A DNA stretch of 37,248 nucleotides from Gammaproteobacteria bacterium (GCA_030426265.1 JAUHYP010000029.1:1-37248); one strand, 5' to 3'. Shown: positions 25,001-33,491, counted from the first letter of the stretch. Numbers and translations are program-made. The notes: generated by a model not told the origin, from the sequence alone.

Positions 25001-25160
25001 GACCCTGTTCGCCGTTCCGGCGATCTACCTGTTGTTCGCCCGCAACACGCGCTCACCGCAACACGTTTCGCGGGTGATCGACGGCCTGCGTGCGCGGGTG
25101 GCGGAGTCCGGTGGCCAGGCTGCGGTGACGGAGTCCCCGGAAGGCGATACGGCTCGCTGA
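22005..25160 (+). CDS. RND multidrug efflux permease (AcrB/MexF-type)
   Basis: 1051 residues from GTG 22005. Twelve membrane helices with two large periplasmic loops, as in HAE1-family pumps. The proton-relay Asp pair is in GLVVDDAIVVLENIYR on helix 4, and the helix 10 Lys in LSAKNGVLIVEFANQL. N-terminal SVRRPVFASV and QYPDVDAPVVSV are hallmarks. It should export drugs, dyes or lipophilic compounds using the proton gradient as a trimer. Substrates cannot be predicted. The pump is followed by an unrelated gene 108 bp downstream. Confidence 0.95.
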   Translation: MILSDQSVRRPVFASVISMLLVILGLAAMFQLPVRQYPDVDAPVVSVEVSYRGASAEVVETKVTQVIEDAVAGIEGIEKLTSTSRDERADVRLEFAMDRDIDAAANDVRDRVSRVVDQLPTEADPPEIAKADSSTQSVMWLNLTSDRMNGLEITDFAERYLVDRFSTVSGVARVRISGARRFAMRIWLDREALAARGLTVTDVESSLRSENVELPAGRLESTQREFTLRTDTGFTTEEDFERLVIGRGVDGQLVRLAEVSDVRIGAENERSIARANGVPAVSIGIEQLSKANSVLVSRAVRSELEAVQGDLPEGMTISVNYDRAEFIEASMDEVYKALGFALVLVLVVIYIFLGSLRVTLIPALVVPVSVVSTFIVMGAMGYTINILTLLGLVLAIGLVVDDAIVVLENIYRRIEEGQKPLLAALDGSREIGFAVIATTLVLVSVFVPLSFIEGDIGRLFREFGITLAAAVLFSSLVALTLTPMLCSKLLEGKKLRKGLARAVDQFFQGLSQAYRRVLDRTLDVPWMGLLGVIALSVLAVWLMRVLPSEYAPNEDRGSFFVMLRAPEGASLEYTDRVTRQAEQVIAAEQGDGKPVLRYLTRLPGFGSAEVNQSFLIVLLQHWDDRDENDVALAGRLNAQLAEIPGGRVFARTSRALGVRSGGTPIELVLGGPDYDTLLTWRDAMLAAMEDMPELLDPDSNYQERKPQMNISVDRDRAGALGVSLSAIGRTLETMLGSRVVTTYVDRGREYSVILQGRDSDRASTEDLTNLYVRSQQTAQLIPLSNLVQINENAGPAELNRFDRMRAITLTAELAEGVRLGEAIERLTEVSGEVLPAGARVSWDGESQDFLESGASLYLTFALALVIVFLVLAAQFESFVNPLIILVTVPLALSGALLGLWLTGGTVNVFSQIGAILLIGLSAKNGVLIVEFANQLRDRGKSLREAVVEASTVRLRPILMTSACTTFGALPLLLATGAGAESRQPIGVVVVYGVTISAALTLFAVPAIYLLFARNTRSPQHVSRVIDGLRARVAESGGQAAVTESPEGDTAR

Positions 25161-25268
25161 CGCGCCGGTTCAGGAGCCGCCCCGGGGGTTTCCGTCGCGC
25201 TCCAGCGGGGCGCGCCGGGGTGATCTCCCTGCGCTAAGATGGGCGCCTTTCCCCGAAAGGAGTGCTTC

Positions 25269-26111
25269 ATGAACCGTACCTCCCGGACCGCCTCGCTGGC
25301 GGTCACCCTCGCTGCCGCCCTTTCCGCCACGCTGGCGCCTGCCGCCCTGTGGGCACAGGACAGCTGGATCGAACGGGTCGCCGCCGCGTCGGAGGGCGAG
25401 CACCGCAGCGCGGCCAATCGCGCGCGCAACGAGTACCGTCACCCGGCGCAAACCCTCTCGTTTTTCGGCTTCGAGGAGGGCGATCGCGTGCTGGAGATCT
25501 GGCCGGGTGGGGGCTGGTACACCGAGATCCTGGCGCCGGCGATCCGTGGGCATGGCAGCTACGCCATCGCGACCTGGGATCCGGACGTGGAGGGCCAGCC
25601 GAACTACCGCTACGAACTGCCGAAGCAGTTGCAGGCCACCTTCGACGCCAAACCCGAGCTGTACGACCAGGTCGAGACCGTCTATTTCTCGCCCCCTGAA
25701 TCCGCGTCGCTGGGGGAGGCCGACAGCTACGACCTCGTGCTCACCTTCCGCAACACACATGGTTGGGTGGGCGACGGTTCGGCCGAGGCGATGTTCACGG
25801 AGTTCGCCCGGGTGCTCAAACCCGGTGGCGTGCTCGGCGTGGTGCAACACCGGGCCGCGGCCGGCAGTGATCCGGAGCAGTCGGCCGGTTCGGGTTATGT
25901 CTCCGAGGCCCACGTCAAGGCATTGGCGGCGGCCGCCGGACTGGAGTTCGCCGGTGCTTCGGAAGTGAACGCCAACCCCCTCGACTCCCGCGACCATCCG
26001 CGTGGCGTCTGGACCCTGCCGCCGGGCCTCAACCTCGGCGGGACGGACCGTGACAAGTACCTCGCCATCGGCGAATCCGACCGGATGACCCTCAAGTTCC
26101 GGAAACCCTGA
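25269..26111 (+). CDS. Exported methyltransferase-like protein (COG4798 type)
   Basis: 280 residues from ATG 25269 with AAAGGAG upstream. A clear signal peptide (about 1-31, LAPAALWAQ) precedes a Rossmann methyltransferase fold: VLEIWPGGGWYTEIL as the SAM-binding loop (motif I), SYDLVLTFRNTHGW, and VLKPGGVLGVVQHR. The GGGW variant in place of GxGxG is characteristic of this family as I recall it. A SAM-dependent enzyme with an export signal is puzzling because SAM is cytoplasmic; it may bind another ligand or have lost catalysis. It is monocistronic and converges on the metalloprotease gene. Confidence 0.82.
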   Translation: MNRTSRTASLAVTLAAALSATLAPAALWAQDSWIERVAAASEGEHRSAANRARNEYRHPAQTLSFFGFEEGDRVLEIWPGGGWYTEILAPAIRGHGSYAIATWDPDVEGQPNYRYELPKQLQATFDAKPELYDQVETVYFSPPESASLGEADSYDLVLTFRNTHGWVGDGSAEAMFTEFARVLKPGGVLGVVQHRAAAGSDPEQSAGSGYVSEAHVKALAAAAGLEFAGASEVNANPLDSRDHPRGVWTLPPGLNLGGTDRDKYLAIGESDRMTLKFRKP

Positions 26112-26180
26112 CCAGCGGCCGGAACGCCATCCGGCAGCGGGGCGGAGCGATGGTTCCGCCCTGCGCCGCCGGCGATCGGG

Positions 26181-29100
26181 TCAGCGCGGCCGGATCGAGG
26201 GCAGTGAAAACAGTCGTAGCGGCACCTCGTCGAGCGACCAGGCCCCGTCCAGCGGCGCAGGGAATACGATGTCGCTGGACCACGCCGGGGCTTCCCGGAC
26301 GGACAACGCCATCGTCCCGGCCGGAACCAGTTCGTTCCCCCCGTCGCCGTCGCAGCCGGGGCACAGGCCCGGTGCGAAGGAAGCCAGCATGTCCAGTGCG
26401 TAGGGTGGTTCACCCGTGACCGGCTCCGAGATCGCCCATCGGGGCGCGCCCTCCGCGTCATAGACATAGGCGACAGCGACGCTCACCTCGCCCTGGTTGG
26501 CCAGGGACACGCCCCAGCCCGGTCCGTCCTCGCGACCCCAGAGCCCGGTGTCATCGACCGGGCGGACGCCGGGGGTGAAGACCAGCCACTCCAGGCGCTC
26601 CTTGCCGGCAATGCCGTCGATCTGCCAGCTGACGTCGGCGCGCCGTTCGGTCGTGAAGTCCAGGGCCAGGCGCCCGACGGCCATGCTCGTTGCCGTGCCA
26701 TCCGGCGCCAGGGTGAAGCGCAGCAGGGGCGCGTCGAATGACGCGCCGTCGAGGTCCCCGGCAGCCAGGGTCCAGGTCGGCAGACCTGCTTCGTCGTAGC
26801 TGTACCAGATCACGCTCAGGCGGGTGCCGTAGTACTGGATGTCGAAGCCTCGCCCGTCGCTGGCGGGGTCGTACCAGAGGCCCGGATTGGGCCGGAACTG
26901 TCGTGCGGGGTCGCTGCCGAAGCGGTCGCGCAGGGCCGGCACCAGGACCAGGTGGCCGGGTCCATCCAGGCCACCCGCGCCGGCGGACACCCGCGGGCCG
27001 AGAAACTCGCCCGTCGATCCGTCGAACGCGAGAATGGCATCCTGGTCGGACGCGGCGACCAGCAGCGTGCCGTCTTTCGTCAACGCCAGGCCTTCCGGAC
27101 CGGAGTAACCCGCCGGTCCGAGCCGGGCGAGTTCCCCCAGGAACGCACCCGTCGCCCGATCGATGGCGAGCACGGCGTTGCGCTGCCGGTCCCCGAGCAA
27201 CAGGCGGCCGTCGGTCGTCGCGAACAGACGCCTGGGGTCGAACATCCAGGACAGGCCGGGACCGGCCAGGACGGTCGTTTCGAGTGCGGAAACCGTGTAG
27301 AGACTGCGGGTTCCCCGACCCACCACCCAGGCCTCGGGCCCTAGGGCCGCGATGTCGCCGGGATCTTCCAACGGGTCGAGCGCCAGCCCCGAGGCGGGGT
27401 CGCTTCGGGGCCGTTCACGACCGCGAAACGCCAGCAGTTGCGGGTTCTCGAATCGCACGGTGACCAGGCGGTTGCCGCCTTCCACGGCGGCCAGGCCCTG
27501 CGGAAAGCCCGTATTGAGCTGCACCACGCTGGCGTCATCCACGAAGGAGGGCACCCACTCGCCCAGCAGCGAGCGGTCCAGTAGGTTCATGCGGCGCAGT
27601 GCGCTGTTGCCGCCGTACACCAGGAGATTGTCGACGCTGCGCCGGGCCAGGCTGGTCTGCCAGGTCAGCAGGCTGTCCCAGGCGGGCACCTCGACGCCGC
27701 GGGATGCCCCCGTGGCCGCGTCGAAGCGCAACACCTGGCTGTTGCCCACGCTGACCACCAACAGGTCCTCGGCCACCGGGTCGAACTCCCGGACGCCGTC
27801 ACCATCGTCGTCGGCGTCGGCGTTGTCGCCGGTGCCGTCACCGTCCGTGTCCTTGTACTCCGGGGTGAATCCCGGGAAGACGTCGCCCACGTCGCCCACG
27901 CCGTCACCGTCCGCGTCGGCCACTTCCAGGGCATCCAGGGGAAAGGCGTCGTCCAGGTCGGGAACGCCATCGCCGTCATCGTCGGTGTCGGCGTTGTCAC
28001 CGATACCGTCGCCGTCGGTGTCGTCCTGCTCGCCGGCGGAGCCCGGGAAGGCGTCGCTGTTGTCGCCGCGCCCGTCGCGGTCGCTGTCGAAGCGCTCCGA
28101 GGCGTCGAACGGCAGGGCGTCCAGCCAGTCGATGACGCCGTCGCCGTCCTGGTCCTCGGAGGACCGAGTCAGGCGTTGAGGCAAGGGGAGGGCGCTTCGG
28201 GTGGGGCGGTAGGCGGCCACGTCGTCCAGGAAGGTGCGAATCACCGTGACGTTGTCCGTGTCCGCGAAATTGCCGCAGGGCTCGTTGCCGCAAGGCAGGC
28301 TCGGGGTCGAAAACAGGGGCAGGCCGCGGAACCGGTCGGACCTGCCGGTGCCGAAACTCCCCATGACCGTGGTGAAGCGGCCGGATTGCACGAAGGCGGA
28401 ACCGCGCGGGTCGATGAAGCCGCCGCCGGCGCCGACCTGGTGAGTGGCGCCGATGTTGTGGCCGATCTCGTGCGTGAAGGTGTCGTCCAGGCAGAAGGAC
28501 CAGCTGTCGGAGCCGTCGGAGACGACATTCACTCCGAGGTTCGGATCACCTTCGGGGAAAAAGGCGATGCCGCAGCTGCCACGGGCCGGCAGGTCGTGGG
28601 GCCGCAGGCCGATGACCAGGTCCGCGCCCAGCTGGTCGCGCAGCGCGGCCAGGCCGGCCAGGCCGGGGCGCGTGTTTCCACCCAGCGTGGCGGCGATGTC
28701 GTTGCGGTACTGCGCATTCTCGTTGTCGTTGCGGTAGTCGAACAGGCGGTGTCCCACCAGGCGGACGCCGGCGTCCAGGCCGGAGTTCGCCATCGCCTGG
28801 TTGGCGATGTGCACGAGGTGGTTGAGCCGTGTTTCCAGGATCGCTCCCGGGTACCGCTGGGCGAGCGGTGCGTTGTAGATGATCAGCAGGTCGATGACCG
28901 TGGCCGTCGCCACCTGGGTCCGGTCAGGGTCACGGGGAGCGGCCTTGCTCCTGGCGCTCGAATGCGCCGTGCCGCAAGTGTTGAAGCTCACGCCGGTGTC
29001 CGGCAGACGGACCCGCCAGAGGCCACCGCCGTCGGTGGTGAACAGGTAACGGCCACCGGGACCCTCGAGCTCGCCGAACATCGCCCCGTTGCCCAGCGTC

Positions 29101-29408
29101 AGGTGGCCCGACCAGCCGCCGTCCGGGTCATCCACCGCGACGCTGCGGTCGCCGTTGGCATGGGTTTCCAGGAGTCGAATGGGCAGGCCCGGCAGATCGC
29201 CCTCGGGTGGGAGAAAGGATTCGTTGGCCTGGAACCCGAAGCCGGTGTCGTTCACGAGTCGGACCGCGGATTTGTGCAGCGACGGAAACGCCGCGGGTCC
29301 CGGAGTGGGATTCGCCGGCAAGGCCGGTCCGGACAGGGCCAGGGCGCCCAGTGCGATCAGGAGTGGCCCGGGCCCGGGCAGGCCACGGCGTCGAGCGGGT
29401 GTGCTCAT
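26181..29408 (-). CDS. Large secreted metzincin protease with TSP3-type and propeller-like regions
   Basis: 1075 residues from ATG 29408; the frame runs further upstream but the signal peptide (about 1-32, LLIALGALALSGPALPA) fixes this start. The propeptide-like N-terminal part is followed by a reprolysin-like domain with the zinc site HEIGHNIGATH (313-323) and a downstream Met (VMGSF). Then come about 125 residues (416-542) of Asp-rich calcium-binding repeats (DTDGDGIGDNAD, DADGDGVGDVGD), about 300 residues of propeller-like repeats (LLVVSVGNSQVLRFD; LLVAASDQDAILAFD), and two copies of a C-terminal module (GLWYDPASDGRGFD..WYSYDEAGLPTW and GLWGREDGPGWGVS..AYVYDAEGAPRW). An extracellular protease by family knowledge; its target and secretion route past the outer membrane are unknown. 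Confidence 0.88.
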   Translation of the reverse strand: MSTPARRRGLPGPGPLLIALGALALSGPALPANPTPGPAAFPSLHKSAVRLVNDTGFGFQANESFLPPEGDLPGLPIRLLETHANGDRSVAVDDPDGGWSGHLTLGNGAMFGELEGPGGRYLFTTDGGGLWRVRLPDTGVSFNTCGTAHSSARSKAAPRDPDRTQVATATVIDLLIIYNAPLAQRYPGAILETRLNHLVHIANQAMANSGLDAGVRLVGHRLFDYRNDNENAQYRNDIAATLGGNTRPGLAGLAALRDQLGADLVIGLRPHDLPARGSCGIAFFPEGDPNLGVNVVSDGSDSWSFCLDDTFTHEIGHNIGATHQVGAGGGFIDPRGSAFVQSGRFTTVMGSFGTGRSDRFRGLPLFSTPSLPCGNEPCGNFADTDNVTVIRTFLDDVAAYRPTRSALPLPQRLTRSSEDQDGDGVIDWLDALPFDASERFDSDRDGRGDNSDAFPGSAGEQDDTDGDGIGDNADTDDDGDGVPDLDDAFPLDALEVADADGDGVGDVGDVFPGFTPEYKDTDGDGTGDNADADDDGDGVREFDPVAEDLLVVSVGNSQVLRFDAATGASRGVEVPAWDSLLTWQTSLARRSVDNLLVYGGNSALRRMNLLDRSLLGEWVPSFVDDASVVQLNTGFPQGLAAVEGGNRLVTVRFENPQLLAFRGRERPRSDPASGLALDPLEDPGDIAALGPEAWVVGRGTRSLYTVSALETTVLAGPGLSWMFDPRRLFATTDGRLLLGDRQRNAVLAIDRATGAFLGELARLGPAGYSGPEGLALTKDGTLLVAASDQDAILAFDGSTGEFLGPRVSAGAGGLDGPGHLVLVPALRDRFGSDPARQFRPNPGLWYDPASDGRGFDIQYYGTRLSVIWYSYDEAGLPTWTLAAGDLDGASFDAPLLRFTLAPDGTATSMAVGRLALDFTTERRADVSWQIDGIAGKERLEWLVFTPGVRPVDDTGLWGREDGPGWGVSLANQGEVSVAVAYVYDAEGAPRWAISEPVTGEPPYALDMLASFAPGLCPGCDGDGGNELVPAGTMALSVREAPAWSSDIVFPAPLDGAWSLDEVPLRLFSLPSIRPR

Positions 29409-29511
29409 GGTGATGATTCTAGCGAATGCCGGTTCACGCCGGGAACCGGCATGCCATTCCACACGGCGGCCGGATGCCGTAGCATCGTCGCTTTGCCGCA
29501 AACCCTGCCCC

Positions 29512-30732
29512 ATGACCGTGTCTTCCATTTCCACCAACCGCGCCCTGCACGGCGTGAGCTACGAAATTCGCGGCGACCTGGCGCTGCGCGCCCTGGAGCT
29601 CGAGCGCCAGGGTTTCGAGATCACCCAGCTGAACATCGGCAACATCGGCCTGTTCGGCTACCGCACGCCCGAGACCATGCGGCTGGCGATGATCGAGAAC
29701 CTGGGCCTCTCGGAGCCCTACTGTCACCAGAAGGGCATTTTCCCGGCCCGCGAGGCCGTGGTGATGCAGCAGCAGAACCGCGGTGTCATGAACGTCAGCG
29801 CGGACGACGTGTTCATGGGCAATGGCGTCAGCGAGCTGATCGAGCTGTGCCTGCGTGGACTGCTCAACGAGGGTGACGAGGTACTGGTGCCCAGCCCGGA
29901 CTACCCGCTGTGGAGCGCCTCGGTGGTGCTCAACCGGGCCAGGCCGGTCTACTACACCTGTTCGCCGGAGAACGGGTTCGAACCGGACCCGGAAGAGATC
30001 GCCTCCCTGGTCGGGCCACGCACGCGGGCCATCATCGTGATCAATCCGAACAACCCCACGGGTGCGGTGTATTCGGAGGAAACGCTGACGGCGATCGCGC
30101 GGGTCGCCGAGCAACATGGCCTGGTGGTCTTCGCCGACGAGATCTACGACCAGATGCTGTTCGACGACGCGGTGCACGTGCCCATGGCGACGCTGGTCCA
30201 CGACACGCTCTGCGTGACGCTCAGCGGATTGTCGAAGGTGTACCGCGCCTGTGGTTACCGGACCGGCTGGGCGGTGTTCAGCGGGGACCGTTCCACCGCC
30301 GCGGAGTACCTGCACGCCGTCGAGATGCTGGCTTCATTGCGCCTGTGCGCCAACGTGCCGGGCCAGTGGGCGGTGCAGACCGCGCTCGGCGGATACCAGA
30401 GCATCCGCCACCTCACGGCCCCGGGAGGACGCCTGCACGCTTCACGCCAAGCGATGGTGGAGGGCGTAGCGGCCAGCCCCTGGTTGGAGGTGGTGCCGCC
30501 GCGTGGGGCCATGTACGGCTTCGTGCGGGTGAAGACGGAGGCCTTCGACGCCTTCGACGACCAGGCATTCGCGATGGAACTGCTGGAGCGCCAGCACGTG
30601 CTGGTAACGCCGGGCAGCAGTTTCAATGTTCCCTACCGCGACCATTTCCGCATCACCACGCTGCCGGGGCCGGAGCAGTACCGGCGCGTGTTCGGGCGGA
30701 TCAACGACCAGCTGGAGTCGATGGCGTCGTAG
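29512..30732 (+). CDS. alaA: AlaA-type aminotransferase (alanine/aspartate class I)
   Basis: 406 residues from ATG 29512. PLP-dependent fold type I enzyme; the YfbQ/AlaA family makes alanine from pyruvate and glutamate. Landmarks: NIGNIGLFGYRTPE near the N-terminus, MGNGVSELIELCL, SPDYPLWSASV, NPNNPTGAVY, ADEIYDQMLFD, PLP-binding Lys242 in SGLSKVYRACGYRTGW, and the C-terminal carboxylate-binding Arg in DHFRITTLPGPEQ. Length and motifs match E. coli AlaA, so the assignment is fairly firm. It is divergent from the protease gene and convergent with the reductase gene 3 bp away. Confidence 0.9.
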   Translation: MTVSSISTNRALHGVSYEIRGDLALRALELERQGFEITQLNIGNIGLFGYRTPETMRLAMIENLGLSEPYCHQKGIFPAREAVVMQQQNRGVMNVSADDVFMGNGVSELIELCLRGLLNEGDEVLVPSPDYPLWSASVVLNRARPVYYTCSPENGFEPDPEEIASLVGPRTRAIIVINPNNPTGAVYSEETLTAIARVAEQHGLVVFADEIYDQMLFDDAVHVPMATLVHDTLCVTLSGLSKVYRACGYRTGWAVFSGDRSTAAEYLHAVEMLASLRLCANVPGQWAVQTALGGYQSIRHLTAPGGRLHASRQAMVEGVAASPWLEVVPPRGAMYGFVRVKTEAFDAFDDQAFAMELLERQHVLVTPGSSFNVPYRDHFRITTLPGPEQYRRVFGRINDQLESMAS

Positions 30733-30735
30733 GGC

Positions 30736-31758
30736 CTAGGGGGATTTCACCCCCAGGCGCTGGTGCATGATGGGGCTGGTGGTGGTGTACTGCAGGTGCA
30801 CCTTCTTGTCGGGGTTCAGCCGCGACTTGATGGCGAAAGCGGCCAGCGCCGCTTCGTGGAAGCCGCTGAGGATCAGTTTCTTCTTGCCCGGGTAGGTGTT
30901 GATGTCGCCGACGGCGAAGATGCCTGGTTCGGAGGTCTGGAACTTCTCCGTGTCCACGGGAATCTGGCGTTTGTCGATTTCCAGGCCCCATTCCGCGATC
31001 GGCCCCAGGTTGGGCGACAGGCCGTAGAACACGTACACCTCGTCGGCATGCAGGTCTTCGAAATTTCCGTCCGGGCTCTTGACGCGCAGGCCGCGGAAGG
31101 CGTCCCCCTCGACCAGCACTTCGCTCACGGTGCCCTGGAATTCGCGCAGGGCACCCGCGTCGGCGAGGGCCTTCATTTTCGACACTGACGCCGGGGCCGC
31201 GCGATAGTCCTCGCGGCGATGGACCAGGGTCAGGCTCCTGGCCCGCCCGTGCAGTTCCAGAGTCCAGTCCAGCGCCGAGTCGCCGCCGCCCAGGATGAGG
31301 ATGTCCTTGCCATCGATGGCGGAAGGGTCCTTGACCCGGTAGTGGACCGTGTCGTTCTCCCAGGCTTCCGCACCCTTGAGGCGGCGGGGCTGGAAGGCGC
31401 CGAGGCCGGCCGCGATGATCACGTTGGCCGTGTCGAATTCCGTGCCCGCCGAGGTGACCAGCGTGAAGCGCCCGTCGTCTCGGCGTTCCAGGGACGTCAC
31501 CGTCTGGCCGAGGTGGAATTGCGGCTTGAAGGGCGCGATCTGTTCCATCAGGCGGTCGATCAGTTCCTGCGCCCCGACCACCGGATAGGCCGGAATGTCG
31601 TAGATGGGCTTGTCGGGATAGAGCTCGGTGCACTGGCCGCCGACCTGGGGCAGGGAGTCCACCAGGTGGGCCTTGATGTCCAGCAGGCCGAGTTCGAAGA
31701 CCTGGAACAGGCCGCAGGGGCCGGCCCCGATGATGACGGTGTCGGTTTGGATGGGCAT
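30736..31758 (-). CDS. Ferredoxin--NADP(+) reductase (thioredoxin reductase-like type)
   Basis: 340 residues from ATG 31758 with GAGGA upstream. FAD site IIGAGPCG (10-16), NADP site LILGGGDSALDW, and GIFAVGDINTYPG near the C-terminus. The CXXC redox pair of thioredoxin reductase is absent, and the C-terminal extension typical of YumC-type ferredoxin/flavodoxin reductases is present (TSPIMHQRLGV). It passes electrons between NADPH and ferredoxin or flavodoxin. A weak leftward promoter (TTAGCA-N17-AAAATA) can be seen in the 55-bp gap shared with ung. Confidence 0.92.
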   Translation of the reverse strand: MPIQTDTVIIGAGPCGLFQVFELGLLDIKAHLVDSLPQVGGQCTELYPDKPIYDIPAYPVVGAQELIDRLMEQIAPFKPQFHLGQTVTSLERRDDGRFTLVTSAGTEFDTANVIIAAGLGAFQPRRLKGAEAWENDTVHYRVKDPSAIDGKDILILGGGDSALDWTLELHGRARSLTLVHRREDYRAAPASVSKMKALADAGALREFQGTVSEVLVEGDAFRGLRVKSPDGNFEDLHADEVYVFYGLSPNLGPIAEWGLEIDKRQIPVDTEKFQTSEPGIFAVGDINTYPGKKKLILSGFHEAALAAFAIKSRLNPDKKVHLQYTTTSPIMHQRLGVKSP

Positions 31759-31778
31759 GGGATTCCTCGGAGGGTATT

Positions 31779-31806
31779 TTGTCGCCGCGCGATCCTCTGC
31801 TAACTT
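31779..31806 (+). promoter_or_regulatory. Proposed ung promoter
   Basis: TTGTCG (31779-31784), a 16-bp spacer and TAACTT (31801-31806), immediately before the ung ATG. The leader would be almost nil, so the transcript may be nearly leaderless. Confidence 0.35.
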
Positions 31807-31813
31807 GGGTTGA

Positions 31814-32524
31814 ATGAGTGCAATTCAAGCGTCCGACGACCGCGAAATCCGCCTGGAGGCCTCCTGGAAGGCGCGGCTGGCTCCCGAATTCTCACAGGAC
31901 TACATGCGTTCCCTCCGCGCTTTCCTGCTGTCGCGCAAGCGTGCCGGCGCGACCATCTACCCGCCGGGCCCGCAGATCTTCGCCGCGCTGGACAATACGC
32001 CCTTCGAGGACGTGCGCGTGGTGATCCTGGGCCAGGACCCCTACCACGGTCCGGGCCAGGCGCACGGTTTGTGTTTCTCGGTGCAGGCCGGCGTACCCGC
32101 TCCGCCGTCGCTGGTGAACATCTTCAAGGAGATCGAAAGCGACCTGGGCCTGGCGCGGCCGGGCCACGGCTGCCTGCAGGCCTGGGCCGAACGGGGCGTG
32201 TTGCTGCTCAACGCCGTGCTCACGGTCGAACGCGGCCAGGCCGCGGCGCACCAGGGCAAGGGCTGGGAGCGGTTCACCGACGAGGTCGTTCGCCAACTCG
32301 ACGCCGGCCGCGAGGGCCTGGTGTTCATGCTCTGGGGCAGCTACGCGCAGAAGAAGGGCAGCGTCATCGACCGCCGGCGACACTGCGTACTGACCGCGCC
32401 GCATCCTTCGCCGCTGTCGGCGCACCGGGGTTTCCTCGGGTGCCGACACTTCTCGAAGGCCAACCAGTACCTCGAGCAACGGGGCGTGGGGCCCGTGGAC
32501 TGGTCGCTGCCGGCAAAGGCCTGA
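31814..32524 (+). CDS. ung: Uracil-DNA glycosylase
   Basis: 236 residues from ATG 31814. Removes uracil from DNA as the first step of base excision repair. Family 1 motifs: GQDPYHG with catalytic Asp75 and His78, [19 protein letters not shown], and the DNA-intercalating loop [11 protein letters not shown]. Length is normal. A monocistronic gene converging on the GFA-family gene. Confidence 0.97.
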   Translation: MSAIQASDDREIRLEASWKARLAPEFSQDYMRSLRAFLLSRKRAGATIYPPGPQIFAALDNTPFEDVRVVILGQDPYHGPGQAHGLCFSVQAGVPAPPSLVNIFKEIESDLGLARPGHGCLQAWAERGVLLLNAVLTVERGQAAAHQGKGWERFTDEVVRQLDAGREGLVFMLWGSYAQKKGSVIDRRRHCVLTAPHPSPLSAHRGFLGCRHFSKANQYLEQRGVGPVDWSLPAKA

Positions 32525-32543
32525 GCGGCGCAGGGCGCCCGAT

Positions 32544-32954
32544 TCAGTCGGTGGGCTGGACCCGGGGCAGGGATTCGTCCAACGCCATCCAGTCCACGCA
32601 CGTGTCGTGGAAGACGTGGGCCTCCGGTGCGCGGTCGATGGGCCCGTCCAGGCTGCCGAGCACCACGTGGGCCTCGCTCTTCCAGCGTTCGGAACGGAAC
32701 AGCATGCTGCTGCCGCAGGTGCCGCAGAAGCCCCGTTCGGCGCCCGGTGAAGAATTGAACCAGCGCAGTGCGTCCTGGCCTTCGAGCAGTTCGAACCGGT
32801 CGGATTCGAAACCCGCCCAGGTCACGTAGCCGGCGCCGTGGAATCGGCGGCACTGGGTGCAGTGGCAGTGCGCGCACCATTTGCTCGGCAGGGCGAGGCG
32901 GAACCGGACCGCGCCGCAGAGACAGCCACCATCAACGAATCGCGTGTCGCTCAT
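32544..32954 (-). CDS. GFA family (glutathione-dependent formaldehyde-activating-like) zinc protein
   Basis: 136 residues from ATG 32954. Zinc-binding Cys motifs in the usual order: GGCLCGAVRF, CHCTQCRRFHG and GFCGTCGSSM. The fold is that of Gfa/CENP-V; most members have no proven reaction, and the formaldehyde role shown for the founder need not apply. It follows the MAPEG-like gene by 9 bp and is probably co-transcribed with it, which pairs two glutathione-linked families. Confidence 0.92.
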   Translation of the reverse strand: MSDTRFVDGGCLCGAVRFRLALPSKWCAHCHCTQCRRFHGAGYVTWAGFESDRFELLEGQDALRWFNSSPGAERGFCGTCGSSMLFRSERWKSEAHVVLGSLDGPIDRAPEAHVFHDTCVDWMALDESLPRVQPTD

Positions 32955-32963
32955 GTTCGTGAA

Positions 32964-33389
32964 TCACTTCAGGAAGATTAGCCAGCCCAGGCGAACCCAC
33001 ATCATCAGCAGCACGGCCAGACTGCAGGCGAAAAAATAGAAGCGGTGCATCACCCGGTTGTAGGTCAGGTGCACGGCCGCGTGAAGGATGCGCACCGAGA
33101 CCCAGGTCCAGGCCAGCGCGGCCAGCAGGGGATCCTGCAGCAGCAGCGTCAGCGCGATGATGACCGCGACGTAGAACAGGACCGGGGTCTCGAACTGGTT
33201 CTGGAGGTTGTCCGAGGCCGCAGCCGAGTCGGTCAGGGATTCCTGCATCCGGGTCCGGGTGGGCACGCTTTCGGGATGAATCCTGCGCGCCCGGAATTCC
33301 TTCACGCGCAGCAGGAACAGGCGAAACAGCACCAGGAAGGTCAGCGCCACCTGGATCAGCAGGGGGTAGAGCAGGGGCTTGTAGAACAT
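32964..33389 (-). CDS. MAPEG-like membrane protein
   Basis: 141 residues from ATG 33389. Four hydrophobic segments: about 7-28 (LLYPLLIQVALTFLVLFRLFL), 70-85 (VLFYVAVIIALTLLL), 87-105 (PLLAALAWTWVSVRILHA) and 118-138 (FFACSLAVLLMMWVRLGWLIF). Asn-Gln-Phe-Glu (NLQNQFETPVLFY) and an Arg-rich cytoplasmic loop match the MAPEG pattern of glutathione-handling membrane proteins. No enzymatic role is shown for most bacterial members. The leading gene of a two-gene unit with the GFA gene. Confidence 0.82.
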   Translation of the reverse strand: MFYKPLLYPLLIQVALTFLVLFRLFLLRVKEFRARRIHPESVPTRTRMQESLTDSAAASDNLQNQFETPVLFYVAVIIALTLLLQDPLLAALAWTWVSVRILHAAVHLTYNRVMHRFYFFACSLAVLLMMWVRLGWLIFLK

Positions 33390-33435
33390 GCTGTGTCGTC
33401 ACGTCCGCGGGCGGTTCCCGCAGTGTAGCAGGGAA

Positions 33436-33467
33436 CCGCGGACCGGCCCCTGCGGGCCGATCCGCGG
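33436..33467. repeat. Strong intergenic hairpin without U tract
   Basis: CCGCGGA-C-CGGCCC / GGGCCG-A-TCCGCGG (33436-33449 and 33454-33467) with a CTGC loop: 13 pairs with one mismatch. It lies between the small membrane-protein gene and the MAPEG-like gene. It lacks a T run in either direction, so it may be an RNA-stabilising structure or a non-classical terminator. Confidence 0.6.
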
Positions 33468-33491
33468 CGTGACGGGCGACGCCGTCAGCGC

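Noticed and set aside
22421-25237. Rightward 938-codon frame in another phase
   Set aside because: Arg/Gly/Pro-rich shadow of the RND pump gene, which has full family sequence.
28176-29876. Rightward 566-codon frame opposite the metalloprotease gene
   Set aside because: Antisense shadow; the leftward frame has a signal peptide and the zinc motif.
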